A stretch of 64,000 nucleotides of DNA from Tenodera sinensis (GCA_030765045.1 CM060972.1:2216501-2280500); one strand, 5' to 3'; counted from the stretch's first letter, positions 11,701 to 22,860 are shown. The notes: generated by a model not told the origin, from the letters alone. Numbers and translations are program-made.

Positions 11701-14700
11701 TATCTTGTTATAGTTAGTAACACAAATATATTCATCTTACACGACATATATATCAATAATCCTTATTGTGTTACTTGTTTATTCCTCTTAGTTACGTATT
11801 TAACAATTACCTATTGTTATTGATTGTAAGGGGTTACAATTAACCTTGAGCATCCTTCTTATGATTTAATTAGCCTTGGGTTACAGATAACCTTGATATT
11901 TACATTATATAGGAAATTTGCAGATATTCATTTGGACATATAATTCCTGGCACTCAGTGAAACAATATAAATAACAAATATAATAAATATTTAGAGACTT
12001 AAGTTTCACTTCTCTTTGTATCTTTGGTGCAACTTGTGAATGTTAAACACAGACCAAAGTTTCATAAAGCTTCACTGTTAATAGCTTCAGTTGCTTGCAG
12101 TAGCATATATTACAAGTAAATAACATTCGAGTTCACCAGTGTTTCAGTGAAAAGTGTAACCAAAGTGTGTAGGGAATATACATAGACTGACTGCAATATG
12201 GCAGCCGAGTTGTCTTTGCTAGATTCAGATCTGAGCATTGCACTTTTGCCTGCAGATTGCGAATAACATAATAAAATATTCATTTCTGCATGTTTATTAC
12301 ATCCATTATTACTTCAGGTTTCAATATGAGTGAGTGAGCGAGTGAGTGGTCTTTAAGGGCCCATCGACAACTAGGCCACTTGGGCCCCGGTTGCAATTTG
12401 AATTATAATTTTCATGCAGAGCTGCGTTTTGTAGACTAAACAATTTACAGCAGTAAGTGATAAGCAGCAAGAGGGAGCTGTTATGCCGTGTTCACATGAT
12501 GCCAGTTGCTGGGACAATTGTTAGAAGGCGTTGAGTGGCATACATGTGAACATTTCAGTCCAATTGCCTAGCCAACTGTCCTCACAATTGCCACAATCTA
12601 TTGTCTCGAGGAGTAGACCAAGGACAACCAGTTGGGCCCAGCTGCTTCCCCCACCACCTGGAATACAGTACTGTCGGGACGACTGTTGTAGTGTGAACGG
12701 ACAGGACAGTAGTTGTGTGACAATAGCTGAGCCAGTTTGCTTGTGTTTTTAAATACAACTTTGTGTGTTAAGCTATAATTTATGTACTTATGGCTCCAAA
12801 GTGGAGTGATGATATGAACACAGAGTTTGTCGAGTTGTATAGGGAGCAACAGTGTTTGTGGGACCAGCACGATGCCCTATACAAGGACAAAAATGCCCTC
12901 CTAACGGCACTGTATGGGATTGTCTCTCAATTAACCATTCAGGGCTTTGGTGCAAATGAAGTGAAGGTTAAAATTAAGTTGTTTCATGGGACCTTCAATA
13001 TTGAGTTTGCTAAACAGCAAAAGAGTGTGAAGTCTGGATGTGGATCAGCGGACATATGTGTGCCTAGCTTGAAATGGTACAACATAATGAAGGAAGTAAA
13101 TGGATCCTCTACATGGAGTTCCTGTATTAACTGAGTAGATGCAGCATTACTGTCTTCTTAAAAGCCATTTCCTTGTCCACTCCAGCTTTTTGTCTAACTC
13201 CCCCGCTAGAACTTTATAAATTGAATGTAATTCCTCAAGGAACACAACAGACACTGCACACCCGACCATTTCTTGCCATCTATTGCCATGGCAATAGTTT
13301 CCCTGTGTTAACGGGTTCTCGTTCAACTGGACTGGCCAGCAACTGTCTCGCAATCGTTTATGGACAACTGTCTCTCAACTGGCACTGTGTAAACGCAGCT
13401 TTAGGGACAAGAAATTGCAAATAACTTTGTGTGCATAGTACAAAGTGTTTGTGAGAGGAGACAGTAGTTATCTGTTTCTTGTGTACAACTAACAGATTGT
13501 AAACGTGTACGTACCTCTATCACTGTACCATTCAGGATTGGCTATAAACTCCTTAATGTCTTCCAGTATCCTTTCAGCCAATCCTTCATCAAGAACGACG
13601 GAATGAAGGGGTCTTCGTTTGCGAGGGTGACCAAACTGTCTCCATTCTGATCCTAAAGCAGTATACATGATGGTCTTTCCTTCATGCTGCTTCAACGCCA
13701 TCTGTCTAGCTGGACACAAACATACAACCATGTGTATTAACTTTAGAATGTCGTATGCTTTGACACAATTGGTATAACTGTAGCTCGAGTTTACAACATT
13801 GCTTAAAAACTGTACTCAGGACCAAACAAAGAACAAACTTCCAGTGAGAAAAAACTTGTGCTATTTATGAAACTGGACGTACATTGCAAAAACATACACA
13901 AAGGGAAGACAATGACGAACATTGCAAAGCATTCTCAATCCACATATCAGCTGAAAGAGAAGTTGATGGTTTAAAAAGCCCTTGGAAAACCTGCAGAACT
14001 CTCCATTCATACACAAAGTAAACACAATTTATTAAACGTCCTGTATGAAAGGGATCTCACTGTGCAGTAAATGTCAAGGAAATGTGGCAGTGCATGGAGA
14101 CATATTCCTACAAAGTTACAGTAATAAACATGCCACTTTTTCAATGTAAATGTCAAAATAACTTCACAAAAAATAATAAATTAACTTGAAGCTCAGATTT
14201 GGGACAGATGAGAAAATTGAACCAAATCACAGAAGCCACTGAACAAAGGACTTCCAGATGGTGTTGAATACTCAGAAGCAACTGGTACATACACTGTAAG
14301 GGAACTGTGAGATAGTGCAGCAAGTCCAGGTATAGTGTTAGAAGCAACACTGCAACTGGTACATATACTCAAACCTGTTCATATTTCAATGTCATTCTGG
14401 CAGATTGTCACAGTAGCTCAATGGTTAGAGCACCCGCCTGGTAAGCGGAAGGTCTGTGGTTGAAATCCCAGCTGTGGCATTGAATTTTTAAGTTCCAGTT
14501 CTACCTCTCAAACATTGCCCACACACGGCTTGTGTGTTTAAAAATACCAACAGTAAGTTTTTTGGCATAAATAATAATTTAGTACTTATGTTTCTCATAG
14601 TATTCATCTGAAAGTTCATCATCTTCAACTGTTGCAGCATTATATAAATTTGTTGTTGAGATAAACTTTAACATCTCGGTGACTTGCAGATTTTTGGACC

Positions 14701-17700
14701 CACCACATTCTTTCATAACCTGAGACGACAGAATAAGTTCATTTTATTAGCACTAATCTGTCTCCAATTTTGGTTTTTATTAAACCTAGTTTGGAAAAAA
14801 CTCTTTCTGTGGGACAATGAAATCACTGATAATGCAACCTCCACCAGTTCTTTGAAACCAGTATTTCCACCAGGTGACATGTGTTTAACAGCACTCCAGA
14901 AACTGCCAGGTTCAGGCACGTTCTTTGTTTCTCACGGAAAATCATTTATTCCAGATTTTCTCCATTTATCATCAATTTTCTGAACAGTGCCTTCTTTATT
15001 GAGATTACCAGATCTGGGTACACTGCCAACAAGAGGATAAAGGGTAGGAGGCTTAGAAGGATATGAAATGCTTGCCTTAGAGGCCATTAGAGCAAAAGTG
15101 GTGTTGCTATTTGTAATTAATTTCATTTCGTTGGTGTGACAAACCAGTGAAAATGATATTTCGCCGGTATCAATATTATCGTATACCCCCATAATTATCG
15201 TACGGGTTGACAACCATGAGTACAAACATTAAAATTATTGTATGCTCCCATAATTATTGTACGGGTTGGCAACCCTGTGTCTATGGGACATTTCATACTA
15301 CTATATCAAAAAGTGATTATGAGTAACAAAATTAAAGTCTTAACAATGGCTTCACATTTTTATTAAAATCTTGTAAGAGGCATGTTTATAAACTAAGTAC
15401 CATTTAAATGTTCTGCTGCTGCAGTGGAGATTTTGAGCATATGTGATCTTTTACTCCATTCATTAGGAAGCCAGACACAGCTGTGAGGGACGTCACTTTC
15501 TTTTTTCCTATTGTTTGAGTGTTTCGAAATGTTCAAAATAATCGATCTACCCGCCAATTATGAAGTCAGATCAGTGATTCAGTTTTTGAATATGAGAAAT
15601 GTTATGTTACTAAACATTCATCCTTAATTGTGTGAGGTTTATGGGGAAACAATCAGTGACAATGTCTGGCCACATACAGCCTAAACTCAAGGTCTGGTCG
15701 CATCATTTGGCTGAAACAAATTTTACCATCCTCCCTAATGTCTTATTTGGCACCAAGGGATTTTCATGTGTTCTTCATGTAAAGAAGCTCCTTGGTAGAA
15801 AATATTTCAACCACAATTATGTTAGAAAAGAAGTGCAAGCTTGTCTTTCATCAATGGCGGCACAATTCTTTGGCAAAGGCCTACAAAAATTGGTTTCTCG
15901 TTACAATAAGTGGCTAAATAAGGGCAGTAACTAAGTGTGTTAGTAGTGAAGGGTACAAAGTTATAAATGATAATGAAGCATTTGGAAAGTACTGTTCTGT
16001 TATATTTTAAAAAATTATTGTACTTACTTTAAAAATGCACCTTGTATATACTATATATTTTATGTTGAGTTGGTACAAGTTTTGATGTTGCATGCTCATA
16101 GTTAATGCATATGTGTACAAACCTTCTTCTAGAATATTAAAATAGAGTTGTTTATTGCGTCCAAATGAGGTGAGTGTAACAGTCTCCCACGGTACACCCA
16201 TATGAAGATCCAGTGTCTGTTGTTCCCTGGTACGTTCAACTCTAATCCACGAGTGGCCATATCTGTCAACAGTCAATCATTTCCTTCAAGTACATCAAAG
16301 CAAAATAATGCTCCACATGGCATATTCCCCAGCATTTCATATTTCTTATGTTAATCCCATTTCTGTAATTTTACTTTCTTAAAGACACAAACATTTTGGT
16401 AACTGTGTTAAGTAAAAGGACGTAATTCCGATCTGAAAGTTGAGTTTACTGAGCTTCTGACCTTCACTCGAAGCTTCGTCTGTAGCATCATCAGCAACAC
16501 TGACGAGTAACTCTTTATGGTCTCTCCATAGGTGCTGAATCATCATCAGCAGCAGAAACTGGCTTATATACGCTGATAAGTCCCTCCCTCCCTTCTGTGG
16601 TCCAACTGCAGACAGGACACCCTGTCTGTGGAGTATAAGTATTGTATTGCATCTTGTTCTTTTGATCTTAGAACGAGCCAGGCTCAAGGATCTAGAACAT
16701 GTCGTAAAACCATGCAACTTCATGCAACACCTAAACACAATCAGTATAATAGGGTACTGGTGGGGTAAAGAAAGTATAGTACAGCATTGCTTTATGCTGT
16801 AAATAACGGGTGATCCAAAAGACTGTGAACCGGCTGTGCTGTATTCTATGTGTTCATGTCCTCGGCGATCGTTGCCGACTGCTGCTGTTATAGAAGAGTG
16901 CAAATGAAATAACACAACATTTTAAAAACTACTTTTAAAGGCTTTACTTACTAATGTTATTAACAGAGATGCTGAAACTGGCCACTGTCGTTGTGTATAC
17001 ATTTTTGGCACCTCTTTAGGAAATATCCATCACTCGCCATAGTTCACATTGAGAAATGTTGGCAATTTCCTGGCGGATATTTTATTTTAATTCTTCCAGG
17101 GTGTATGGGTTTGTCTTGTACACTTTATGCTTCTCCAGAGATAGAAATTACAGGTCACCTGGAAATCTTTCTGCAAATCGCACTTTCACTTGGCGAGTTG
17201 ACTGAGTTAACACATATGAACCATAAATAACTATACACTGTGCAGTATAAAACAAATGCTGAGCCATAATATACTTAGTGACCAAGTAAAGGACAAAATA
17301 ATAAAGCACGCTGTAATAATTAAACCACATCACCGTCACCTCTATACTGCACTTTCAAAGCAGAGAAAAAGAGGTCATATGTGTGTGACCGTGTGTGCAT
17401 CTGCTGTGTTATCGTGTTTCCATTTGCACAGTGGAAAAACACCACATAGCAGTTCTCATGTTTTTGGGTCTCTCTGTAGAATGTGTAAGCAAGAACTTTC
17501 TCAATTCCTTTTTAAATTTTAAACAGTCTTTTGGGTTACACAGAAATTTTAAAGCTACAGGAAGACTATTCGAAATGTTTAGTTCTTCCGGGCCTGTAGG
17601 CCGTGGTCTAGAAGGCATGGTAGATACCAACGTTTTGCCAAGTACTGCGCTTGGCATCATCAGAGTAACACGATCCTCCGTCTACACTGGTCAGAGTTTG

Positions 17701-20700
17701 AATGTGGAAGCAGAGAAGTAGTGGAAGCTTTGACCATTAAACATCCGCACGGCCTACAAGCCCGGAAGAACGCAACTTTTGAATAGTCAAGACACCGGCT
17801 GTGAAAGCCTAAATACATATACTAAAGGAAGACCATTACATATTTGTATGGCTGAGTAGCAGGGACTTTTCACAAGGAGTTACATTGTGATTGTGTACAA
17901 GAGAACTGAATTTAAAGATACTGTAGTTAACAATCACATAACACATAAGTGAAAAAAATGTATTGCCTTGTGAGTTTGAGAATAGCCATCTTGTTGAACA
18001 AGTGTTGCAGGGTTCCAGCACCACTGAACCCTCCCACTTTGCACTCAATTATACTGCAGCTCATGATGCAATGAAAATAAGCAAAGAATAAAGTTCGCAA
18101 GTCACACATGGATCTCAAGGCAAAACAAGCTGAGCAGAGTTTAGACAATAAGTTGAGTATACGCTTGTTCCAGTTCATCTATTTCTAACCCTAGAAACTT
18201 TGTACTTCATTTGTGGTGAAGTTTTGATAAGTAATATTCAATTCTGGAATAATTTTATTCTTAGTTCTAAATTGAATACACAATATTTTGTCATAACTTA
18301 GAATCAATTTGTTAGCTTCGAAGCAAATGTTCAATTCCGCAAATGTAGTTGTAGTTATGTTTAAGATTTCTTCTGCTGACTTCTCAGATATACGTACTCT
18401 GGTGTCATCTGCAAAAACTTTGTTTTGGAATGTTCATTGAGATTAAAAGGTTAATCATTTATGAAGGGTTAAACCAAAACAGAAAAATTCAGTGTCTTAG
18501 CCAGAATGTGAGCCACGGATGTTCAACCATTGGGCTACCATGGTATGTCCTTAGAATTCCCAACTGATTCACATTTTCCCACCAGACCACATGAGAATCT
18601 CCAAATATCCTAATGGCAATTTACAATCATAAATCTCCCCAGGCTTTAAGGCTTTTATATAATACTTTCCTTACACAAAGACAATCAATAAAAATTGTGT
18701 GTGTGTGTGTGTGTCAGGCAAATTGATCGACCTAATAATGTCTTTTTTATGTTTATAAATTTTGACAGCTTCTCCTCAGTGCAGATGTATAAGTACTGAG
18801 ATGTGGATATGTTGTCCGGTAGTTTCCAATGCAACCAAGGATTTCTCCAGTTGGGTAAGATAGCAGCATCTGTGATGTTCCTTTGTCCCAGTGTTAATAA
18901 TGCCAATGTCACCTGACCTGCTTCAGCGCAGTATCCGGTATTTCCCAGTTGATGTAAATGAGTCTCTGGGATCTGAACACTGTCTACACCAGAGGCCTCT
19001 AGCAGTTTAGAAATACATCAACGCTACTGATGCTGTTTGCCGTACCTGCTACACAGTGGACCATGGCCTTCCAGTCCAAAATTACATTATTTTACTTGTC
19101 AGGACTCTCCATCTGTAAATGCCTTCATTTACTGTCTTAACAATTCAAATCTTAGGTTATACACAATCATTTATTTATTTACCAGTAAAAAACACATTTT
19201 GAACAGTAATATCAAATATATTAAACTTACTAAATTCCACTATTGTTTTAATGAAGTGTAAACATTATTTCTTCAAATTTGCACACTTCAGTTACTGTGT
19301 ATCAAACATGAACACTATTATCAGTTTTTAAAATAAATCTATGGATACTAAGTGAACATAAGAACAGTCAAATAATGGCAAATTTATCCCATAATTGATG
19401 CAAATCGTTGGAAATTTTTTCCTGTTCAAATAAAAATAAATTAATATGTACTCATTTAACATGCAAATGATCTCATCCCAATTTCTTATTAATAAGCAAG
19501 TACATATAACACAATTAAATAATTAATCAATGAATACTCAAAGTGAAAACAGTCGATTAATGACATATTCAACACATTCTTGCATTACTCTGAATGTGAA
19601 TTTCTTTCCCCACTCTACTGCTGATCTTCCCACATATCTTGTATTCCCAGCATGAAATGATGGAAACAAAGGTAGTGGAGGCAGTTACATCATTCTGTGG
19701 CCTCACTTTGTTCAGAGGGGAAGTATTAAGTGAGGTTAAATATTTTGGGTCCAGGATTGTTCATCATTACTCAGAAAAATGTGTAATTTTTCTTATTTAG
19801 ATTATGTACTACTGCTTGGGAGACATACTGGACGAGTAGCAAAAATTTAACCTAAATGATTAGAAGCTACCGCTACGAGATCTAGTTACAGAAGTTGGGG
19901 AAGAGGAACTTTGCTTCTCCCTGTAAACTCACCAGCAACCTTGACTGCTATCAAGGTCATCAGTTTCTTATGTAAGCTTAGATTTGTACAACAATCTGCC
20001 CAAAAAATAAGTTACAACCACATAGAATGAGATACTGTATAGTATGCTGGTGCAATTTGGCATATTCTCAAAATGCCTTCAAACACTCACTGTAATAACA
20101 CAGATGGAGCCACAATACCTTCTTAAGTATTCAAGGAGCTCAGGTAATCATGGTGTACTCATTTAGCACAGTAAATATCTTTATATTCTTCCACGCAGCT
20201 TACCAAGGATACATTAGATTAGATAGGTGAGACAAATATAAGCTGTTTTAAGAAAATTGTTTTTTAATACAAAATATTCATAAAACAAATTAGATCCTAG
20301 GTTAGGTGTACATATGCAGTTTTAAGAAAACTACGTTTTCTTTAACTACTATGTTCATAAAACGAGTTACATCCGAAGTTAGGTTAGGTTGTGTACGTAA
20401 GCAGTTTTATGAAAACTAGCGTGTTTTAAGTGGTCGCACACGTGAGTGAAACTGCGCCAACATACTATAGAATGAATCAATTCATTATCTTTAATATATA
20501 ATTCAATTTAGTTGTTACCTAAAAAAGTGAGTGCCGACGCTTGGTATGAAATCATATTTCGTCCTGACTTGCCCAGTATCTTTTTGCTCAAAACTTGTTT
20601 CCACACTCAAATGTTGAGTTTGTCGTGCTCCTTTCTGGGTTATCCATTGCAATAACCACTGGTAACTTTTGTCCCTGCATGGAACTTCTAATGTTATCAT

Positions 20701-20841
20701 GTAATGTCTTCTAAAGAATATTAAAGAACCTTGCAATGCTTTCCTTAGAATAGCTGCACCAGCACCTAATCCAAACAACCCGAAACCCGCACCAAAATAC
20801 GGATTGTCTGACAAGGATGATATTAGATCCACCACCGTCAT
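5461..20841 (-). CDS. BCS1L: mitochondrial chaperone BCS1 (BCS1L orthologue), 6 exons
   Basis: AAA ATPase of the mitochondrial inner membrane that carries the folded Rieske Fe-S protein from matrix to complex III. Six exons (20841-20519, 16262-16123, 13709-13515, 11232-10999, 8429-8312, 5725-5461) join in phase into 1275 nt, 424 residues plus stop; the human protein is 419. The N-terminus has one Gly-rich membrane segment (about residues 14-30) followed by basic residues, the family's internal import signal, then the BCS1-specific domain. Walker A GPPGCGKS is at about 231-238, Walker B IILLED at 279-284, sensor region FMTTN and the RPGRVD arginine motif follow. All motifs are intact. Introns are 2.1-4.1 kb and filled with transposons. 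The exon 4 donor is chosen by phase: the nearby AG|GTAC site would break the frame. Confidence 0.95.
5726..6100. other. Bcs1 intron 5, 3' part: nothing recognised
   Basis: AT-rich sequence with a short ACACACAC/ACAGACAGAC run near 5943-5962. No coding pattern or repeat family recognised. Confidence 0.45.
6100..6550 (-). repeat. tRNA-derived SINE (S5)
   Basis: Reversed, 6545-6475 reads as a tRNA-like head: GAGCGGAATGGCTCAGGTAG as A-box side and GGTTCGATCCCC as B box. The body continues to about 6100. The boundary at the 3' end is estimated and no target duplication was found. Confidence 0.55.
7181..7325 (+). repeat. repeat R, 5' fragment (copy 1)
   Basis: Matches the first about 150 bases of the R family (TGTTGCACTCACATGACTTT onward). 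It ends before the conserved middle. Confidence 0.75.
7395..8150 (-). pseudogene. Penelope-like element fragment: connector plus GIY-YIG endonuclease
   Basis: Reverse translation gives a linker FDKFKKMFKERNIELAP, then after small disruptions NKKSGTYQIKCSDCNEVYIG, followed by RSKEHVRNIKSEQLEKSAVA and STWEQIFILKNRNRVFNF. A GTY...VYIG pair with Cys residues after a linker of this type is the C-terminal endonuclease arrangement of Penelope-like retroelements. In-frame stops occur (for example SNIKC followed by a stop), and the reverse transcriptase core is missing, so it is a truncated relic. It lies in Bcs1 intron 5. Confidence 0.8.
8312..8429 (-). CDS. BCS1L: Bcs1 exon 5
   Basis: Acceptor GTTTTCAG|TA; encodes AAYEGLNQVTFSGLLNCLDG and ASTEARILFMTTN. 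Donor AAG|GTAAAT. Phase 1 in, phase 2 out. Strong match to the family's most conserved AAA segment. Confidence 0.93.
9831..10755 (+). repeat. repeat R, full-length copy 2
   Basis: Begins AAAAATCTGATGTGTTGCAC and ends TAGAGAAAATAAAA, the same limits as the 31.3-kb copy. It lies inside the mariner element and contains an 80-base foldback insertion. Confidence 0.85.
10071..10150 (-). repeat. short foldback element inside repeat R
   Basis: Minus strand: a conserved head (TGAAGCTATTAACAGTGGAG) followed by a hairpin with arms GATTCTAAAG...AGAACAAATTAG. GAATAATGAT (10061-10070) and GAACAATGAT (10151-10160) flank it and look like a duplicated R target. Larger relatives are at 36.4 and 38.2 kb. Confidence 0.7.
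10999..11232 (-). CDS. BCS1L: Bcs1 exon 4 (Walker A and B)
   Basis: Acceptor CTTTCAG|GA; encodes IPYRRGYLLHGPPGCGKS, NLSERGLTDDRLNHLL and LLEDVDAAF. The donor CGCA|GTAGGT is preferred because it keeps phase 1 with exon 5. The residues around this junction (ENPR/IKAAYEG) are the least certain part of the model. Confidence 0.9.
11240..12480. other. Bcs1 intron 3, upstream half: AT-rich, nothing coding
   Basis: AT-rich filler. Two isolated matches to the foldback head (TGAAGTTATTAACAG near 11383; CTGTTAATAGCTTCAG near 12076) are the only repeat traces I recognise. Confidence 0.45.
12484..13400 (+). mobile_element. PIF/Harbinger-type element, non-autonomous
   Basis: Flanked by TTA at 12481-12483 and 13401-13403, the usual 3-base target of this superfamily. 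The ends are imperfect 24-base inverted repeats (left GCCGTGTTCACATGATGCCA; right, reversed, GCTGCGTTTACACAGTGCCA). The only sizeable ORF encodes a MADF protein; no DDE transposase is present. Located in Bcs1 intron 3. Confidence 0.75.
12790..13134 (+). CDS. MADF-domain DNA-binding protein of PIF/Harbinger element
   Basis: A 114-residue uninterrupted ORF starting MAPKWSDDMNTEFVELYREQ. It follows the MADF pattern: FVELYREQQCLWD, YKDKNALLTALY, FGANEVKVKIKLFHGTF, KSVKSG, and PSLKWYN near the C-terminus. PIF/Harbinger transposons typically carry a Myb/MADF-type second protein that binds the termini and helps the transposase. The lack of stops suggests recent insertion or mobilisation in trans. 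Confidence 0.75.
   Translation: MAPKWSDDMNTEFVELYREQQCLWDQHDALYKDKNALLTALYGIVSQLTIQGFGANEVKVKIKLFHGTFNIEFAKQQKSVKSGCGSADICVPSLKWYNIMKEVNGSSTWSSCIN
13515..13709 (-). CDS. BCS1L: Bcs1 exon 3
   Basis: Acceptor TGTCCAG|CT; encodes ARQMALKQHEGKTIMYTALG through NPEWYSDRG. Donor GAG|GTACGT. This is the stretch before the AAA domain. Phase 1 in, phase 1 out. Confidence 0.93.
13720..14384. other. Bcs1 intron 2, 3' part: nothing recognised
   Basis: AT-rich intron sequence without a coding pattern or a repeat terminus I can name. Confidence 0.45.
14385..14580 (+). repeat. S1 SINE
   Basis: Head at about 14401-14470 (A box TAGCTCAATGG; anticodon loop CTGGTAA, GGT = Thr; B box with one change, GTTGAAATC), body through TTTTTAAGTTCCAG, and tail GGCATAAATAATAAT. 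The closest thing to a simple full-length S1 here. Confidence 0.85.
14590..15277 (-). pseudogene. hAT-type transposase relic
   Basis: Minus-strand frames give FWSAVKHMSPGGNTGFKELV then VALSVISLSHRKSFFQTRFN and NWRQISANKMNLFCRLRL, resembling the C-terminal dimerisation region of hAT transposases (ALSLLSxPHSNxxxER...NKM). Stops separate it from an upstream open stretch to 15225. A hAT-like end, CAGGGTTGCCAACC on the minus strand, is at about 15277-15264. A 36-base direct repeat at 15180-15215 and 15239-15274 duplicates this end. Confidence 0.6.
15610..15990 (+). pseudogene. mariner transposase C-terminal relic
   Basis: The ORF at 15632-15934 contains FSCVLHVKKLLGRKYF, EVQACLSSMAAQFFGKGLQ and KLVSRYNKWLNKGSN, matching the end of mariner transposases (LF..LKK.LGGKRF ... 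L..RW.KC....GDYVE). The catalytic part is lost. It lies in Bcs1 intron 2. Confidence 0.7.
16123..16262 (-). CDS. BCS1L: Bcs1 exon 2
   Basis: Acceptor TTGACAG|AT; encodes YGHSWIRVERTREQQTLDLH and on to FNILEE. Donor AAG|GTTTGT. Phase 2 in, phase 1 out. Typical BCS1 N-terminal domain sequence. Confidence 0.93.
16806..17482 (-). mobile_element. IS630/Tc1-like element D, copy 1 (relic)
   Basis: Possible imperfect ends: GGGTGATCCAAAAGACTGTG at 16809 and, reversed from about 17480, CAGAGAGACCCAAAAACATG. Minus-strand translation near 17130-16960 gives FLKRCQKCI and SGQFQHLC, like the tail of DDE transposases. About 390 bases (17100-17480) recur at 35615-36005. Heavily mutated. Confidence 0.5.
17581..17771. 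repeat. short foldback with hammerhead-like core
   Basis: The ends are inverted copies (GTTCTTCCGGGCCTGTAGGC at 17582; GTTCTTCCGGGCTTGTAGGC reversed from 17771). On the minus strand CTGATGA (17663-17657) is followed by a stem GCCAAG...CTTGGC with a 7-base loop and then AAAAC (17636-17632). This is the spacing of a hammerhead ribozyme core (CUGANGA, helix II, GAAA), with the G of GAAA replaced by A here. Confidence 0.6.
17800..20514. other. Bcs1 intron 1, upstream part: no gene seen
   Basis: AT-rich intron. Only a (TG) run at 18695-18714 stands out. No transposase, reverse transcriptase or tRNA-like head was recognised. Confidence 0.45.
18695..18714. repeat. (TG)n microsatellite
   Basis: About ten TG units in a row in Bcs1 intron 1. 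Confidence 0.9.
20519..20841 (-). CDS. BCS1L: Bcs1 exon 1
   Basis: Starts at ATG (20841-20839) and encodes MTVVDLISSL, the membrane segment and the start of the BCS1 N-terminal domain. Donor AG|GTAAC; ends two bases into a codon. Confidence 0.93.
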
Positions 20842-22860
20842 TGCTTATTTAGAAATAAACATTTAAACACCATGCTTAGGAAACCCCAATCTGCTTTTCA
20901 AATGTTCTAAATAAATTTTTGTTCTGTACTGTTGTAGGCTTGTAAATTGAAGCTGCTGCCAACTCATGTCAACCGAAGAAGCACTGTGGCCCAAAGATTT
21001 TATAATATGCGGGTTTTTTATAGTGGGCCGCCGACATGTTGATTAATAGAGTGTTCTGTGATGTTGAAGGATGGTAAATAAGCTTTCTGTCATCATAATG
21101 CCTACGTGTAATACATTATAAAGGAAAAATTGAGTTTTTACTTATGAACACTTTAAGTGATGTGGTTCTCAGGATCGCATTCTATAATGGGCGTGAAAAA
21201 CCGCTTATTTTGTTCAGAGACTCTTTTGTCAGACTTGGTTTGAAATTTCAAGTCTCGAGCTCATAGGGAAGTTAGTTTAATTGCACTTTAATCATTGCAT
21301 CCGGAGTATATCAATCACTAAAGCTCTGGGGGATAAAATAACCGAATGCAGGTTGGGAACACTGATTTGAGATTTCGAGCGGGAAAAGTTTGTTGCACGA
21401 TGGAAAAGGTTATGTGTTTTTGGTTGGACTTTAAAAAAGAAGCGCTATAAAATTTCGCGTGCCTTCTGCATTTTTCAACATCCAGTTAAGTGTTTTTAGA
21501 ATGTAGTTATTTATTCATTGTATCAAAGTTAATGTGTTTTGGGATTAGATATGTACATACAGATTATAACCTGAGGTAAAGGGTAAGATTGCGTATCTGC
21601 TAAAACGCTGTTTCATCAGAAATACTTCAGTAAATATTGGGTAGGAGTAAAGTTATCCTGAGTAAATAAGTAGTGTTTTAAAATCATAATGTTGCCTTGT
21701 CAAAGTCACTGGGGCCACCCGTTGTCCTTTTTAAGCCACTTCACTTTTGAGTACACATCTTTAACTACATATATAACTGTAACTACAACATACCTGTGTG
21801 TAATTACTGTCAATTACATTTATTAATACAAGTTGTGCAAAAAAGGAGTAGTCAATAACGATGTTGAGTTTTGATCCCGACATGCAATTTAAACTGTTAT
21901 TGCTTTATTTCAAGTAGGTATGTAAGCGAATATAATTATCATATTCTGATTGTGAATTGTCAATTTATTGGGTTGACTTTTATTTTATTGTCATGGAGCT
22001 GTATACAGCGATAGTCGCCACAAGAACCATCTTATTATATACAACAAAACAATTATATAATATTTTGCAAACAACAGGTCAATTACAGTTAATAGAAATA
22101 ACTATAATTACATATATTACTAGAAGTTGTGCAATAAATGGATGTAATGTAATGCTACGTTTGCATGTAAAGTGTTTTAGCAAACACACAATTTTAAAAT
22201 CGTTCAAATAATTGATGAATAGTTTTCCATTTAGGGAAATGGATGTATTATACTGCAGACGTAAACCCAGGGAAGTCTAATAATTCTACCAAATTGTTTA
22301 CTTACTAATGAAAGCACATGCATTTTAACAATGTAGACATTTTTGTTAACTGTAGGTCAGTTAGTCACGAAAAGTTTAGCGCTCATTATTAAATAATTGT
22401 TTCATTTTTTAAGGTTTTTATATTATCACAACTGCCAATGTATTCTCTGTCATCATATGTCGTTAAAATAACATTTTTACACCAATATTGACCATTAGAC
22501 AGACATTTTAAGAAGAAAAGGTAGTGTAAATGTCAGTCACGCGGAATTGCTCTGTTTTTCCACCACATGCTTAACATCAGTCAATCCCCTTCTTAATTAG
22601 CACCGAGTATAGTATAAGTTAGGCTTTCGTGGCTCCTTAGTTATGTTAAATCTATTAATTACTTCACCTTAAAATTTATAGAATAGTTTTACATTTTAAA
22701 ACATTTAAATTGAAAATTTAGGCTTAACATTGATTAAAGAGACATTTAACCCTTATTTTAAATTAATACAACAGGTCAAAGGCAGTATCCAATAAAGAAG
22801 TAGGGAAGCAAGTAAGCACCCGAACATTTTGGGTAGAAGTCAGTTTGAGTGTTTGACAGT
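20842..22860. promoter_or_regulatory. presumed shared upstream region of Bcs1 and SLF1-like gene
   Basis: The start codons of the two divergent genes bound this interval. I see no transposase and no BRCT-like coding. The most GC-rich patch (20990-21060, GGGCCGCCGACATG) could hold transcription start sites. Assignment as promoter is inference from gene order; no core motif was identified with confidence. Confidence 0.3.

Noticed and set aside
14401..14470. tRNA-Thr gene
   Set aside because: The head has degraded stems, lacks a proper acceptor pairing and is followed by SINE body and tail, as at several other loci.
16440..16520. A further hammerhead-like CTGATGATGC core on the minus strand
   Set aside because: The following stem is poor and the GAAA position reads GAAG; not counted with the stronger cases.
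16379..16915. 178-codon minus-strand ORF
   Set aside because: It overlaps a transposon end and a CTGATGATGC-containing repeat-like stretch, with no recognisable domain; likely chance.
20366..20377. TTAGGTTAGG resembling the insect telomere repeat
   Set aside because: Only two units in an AT-rich intron; expected by chance.
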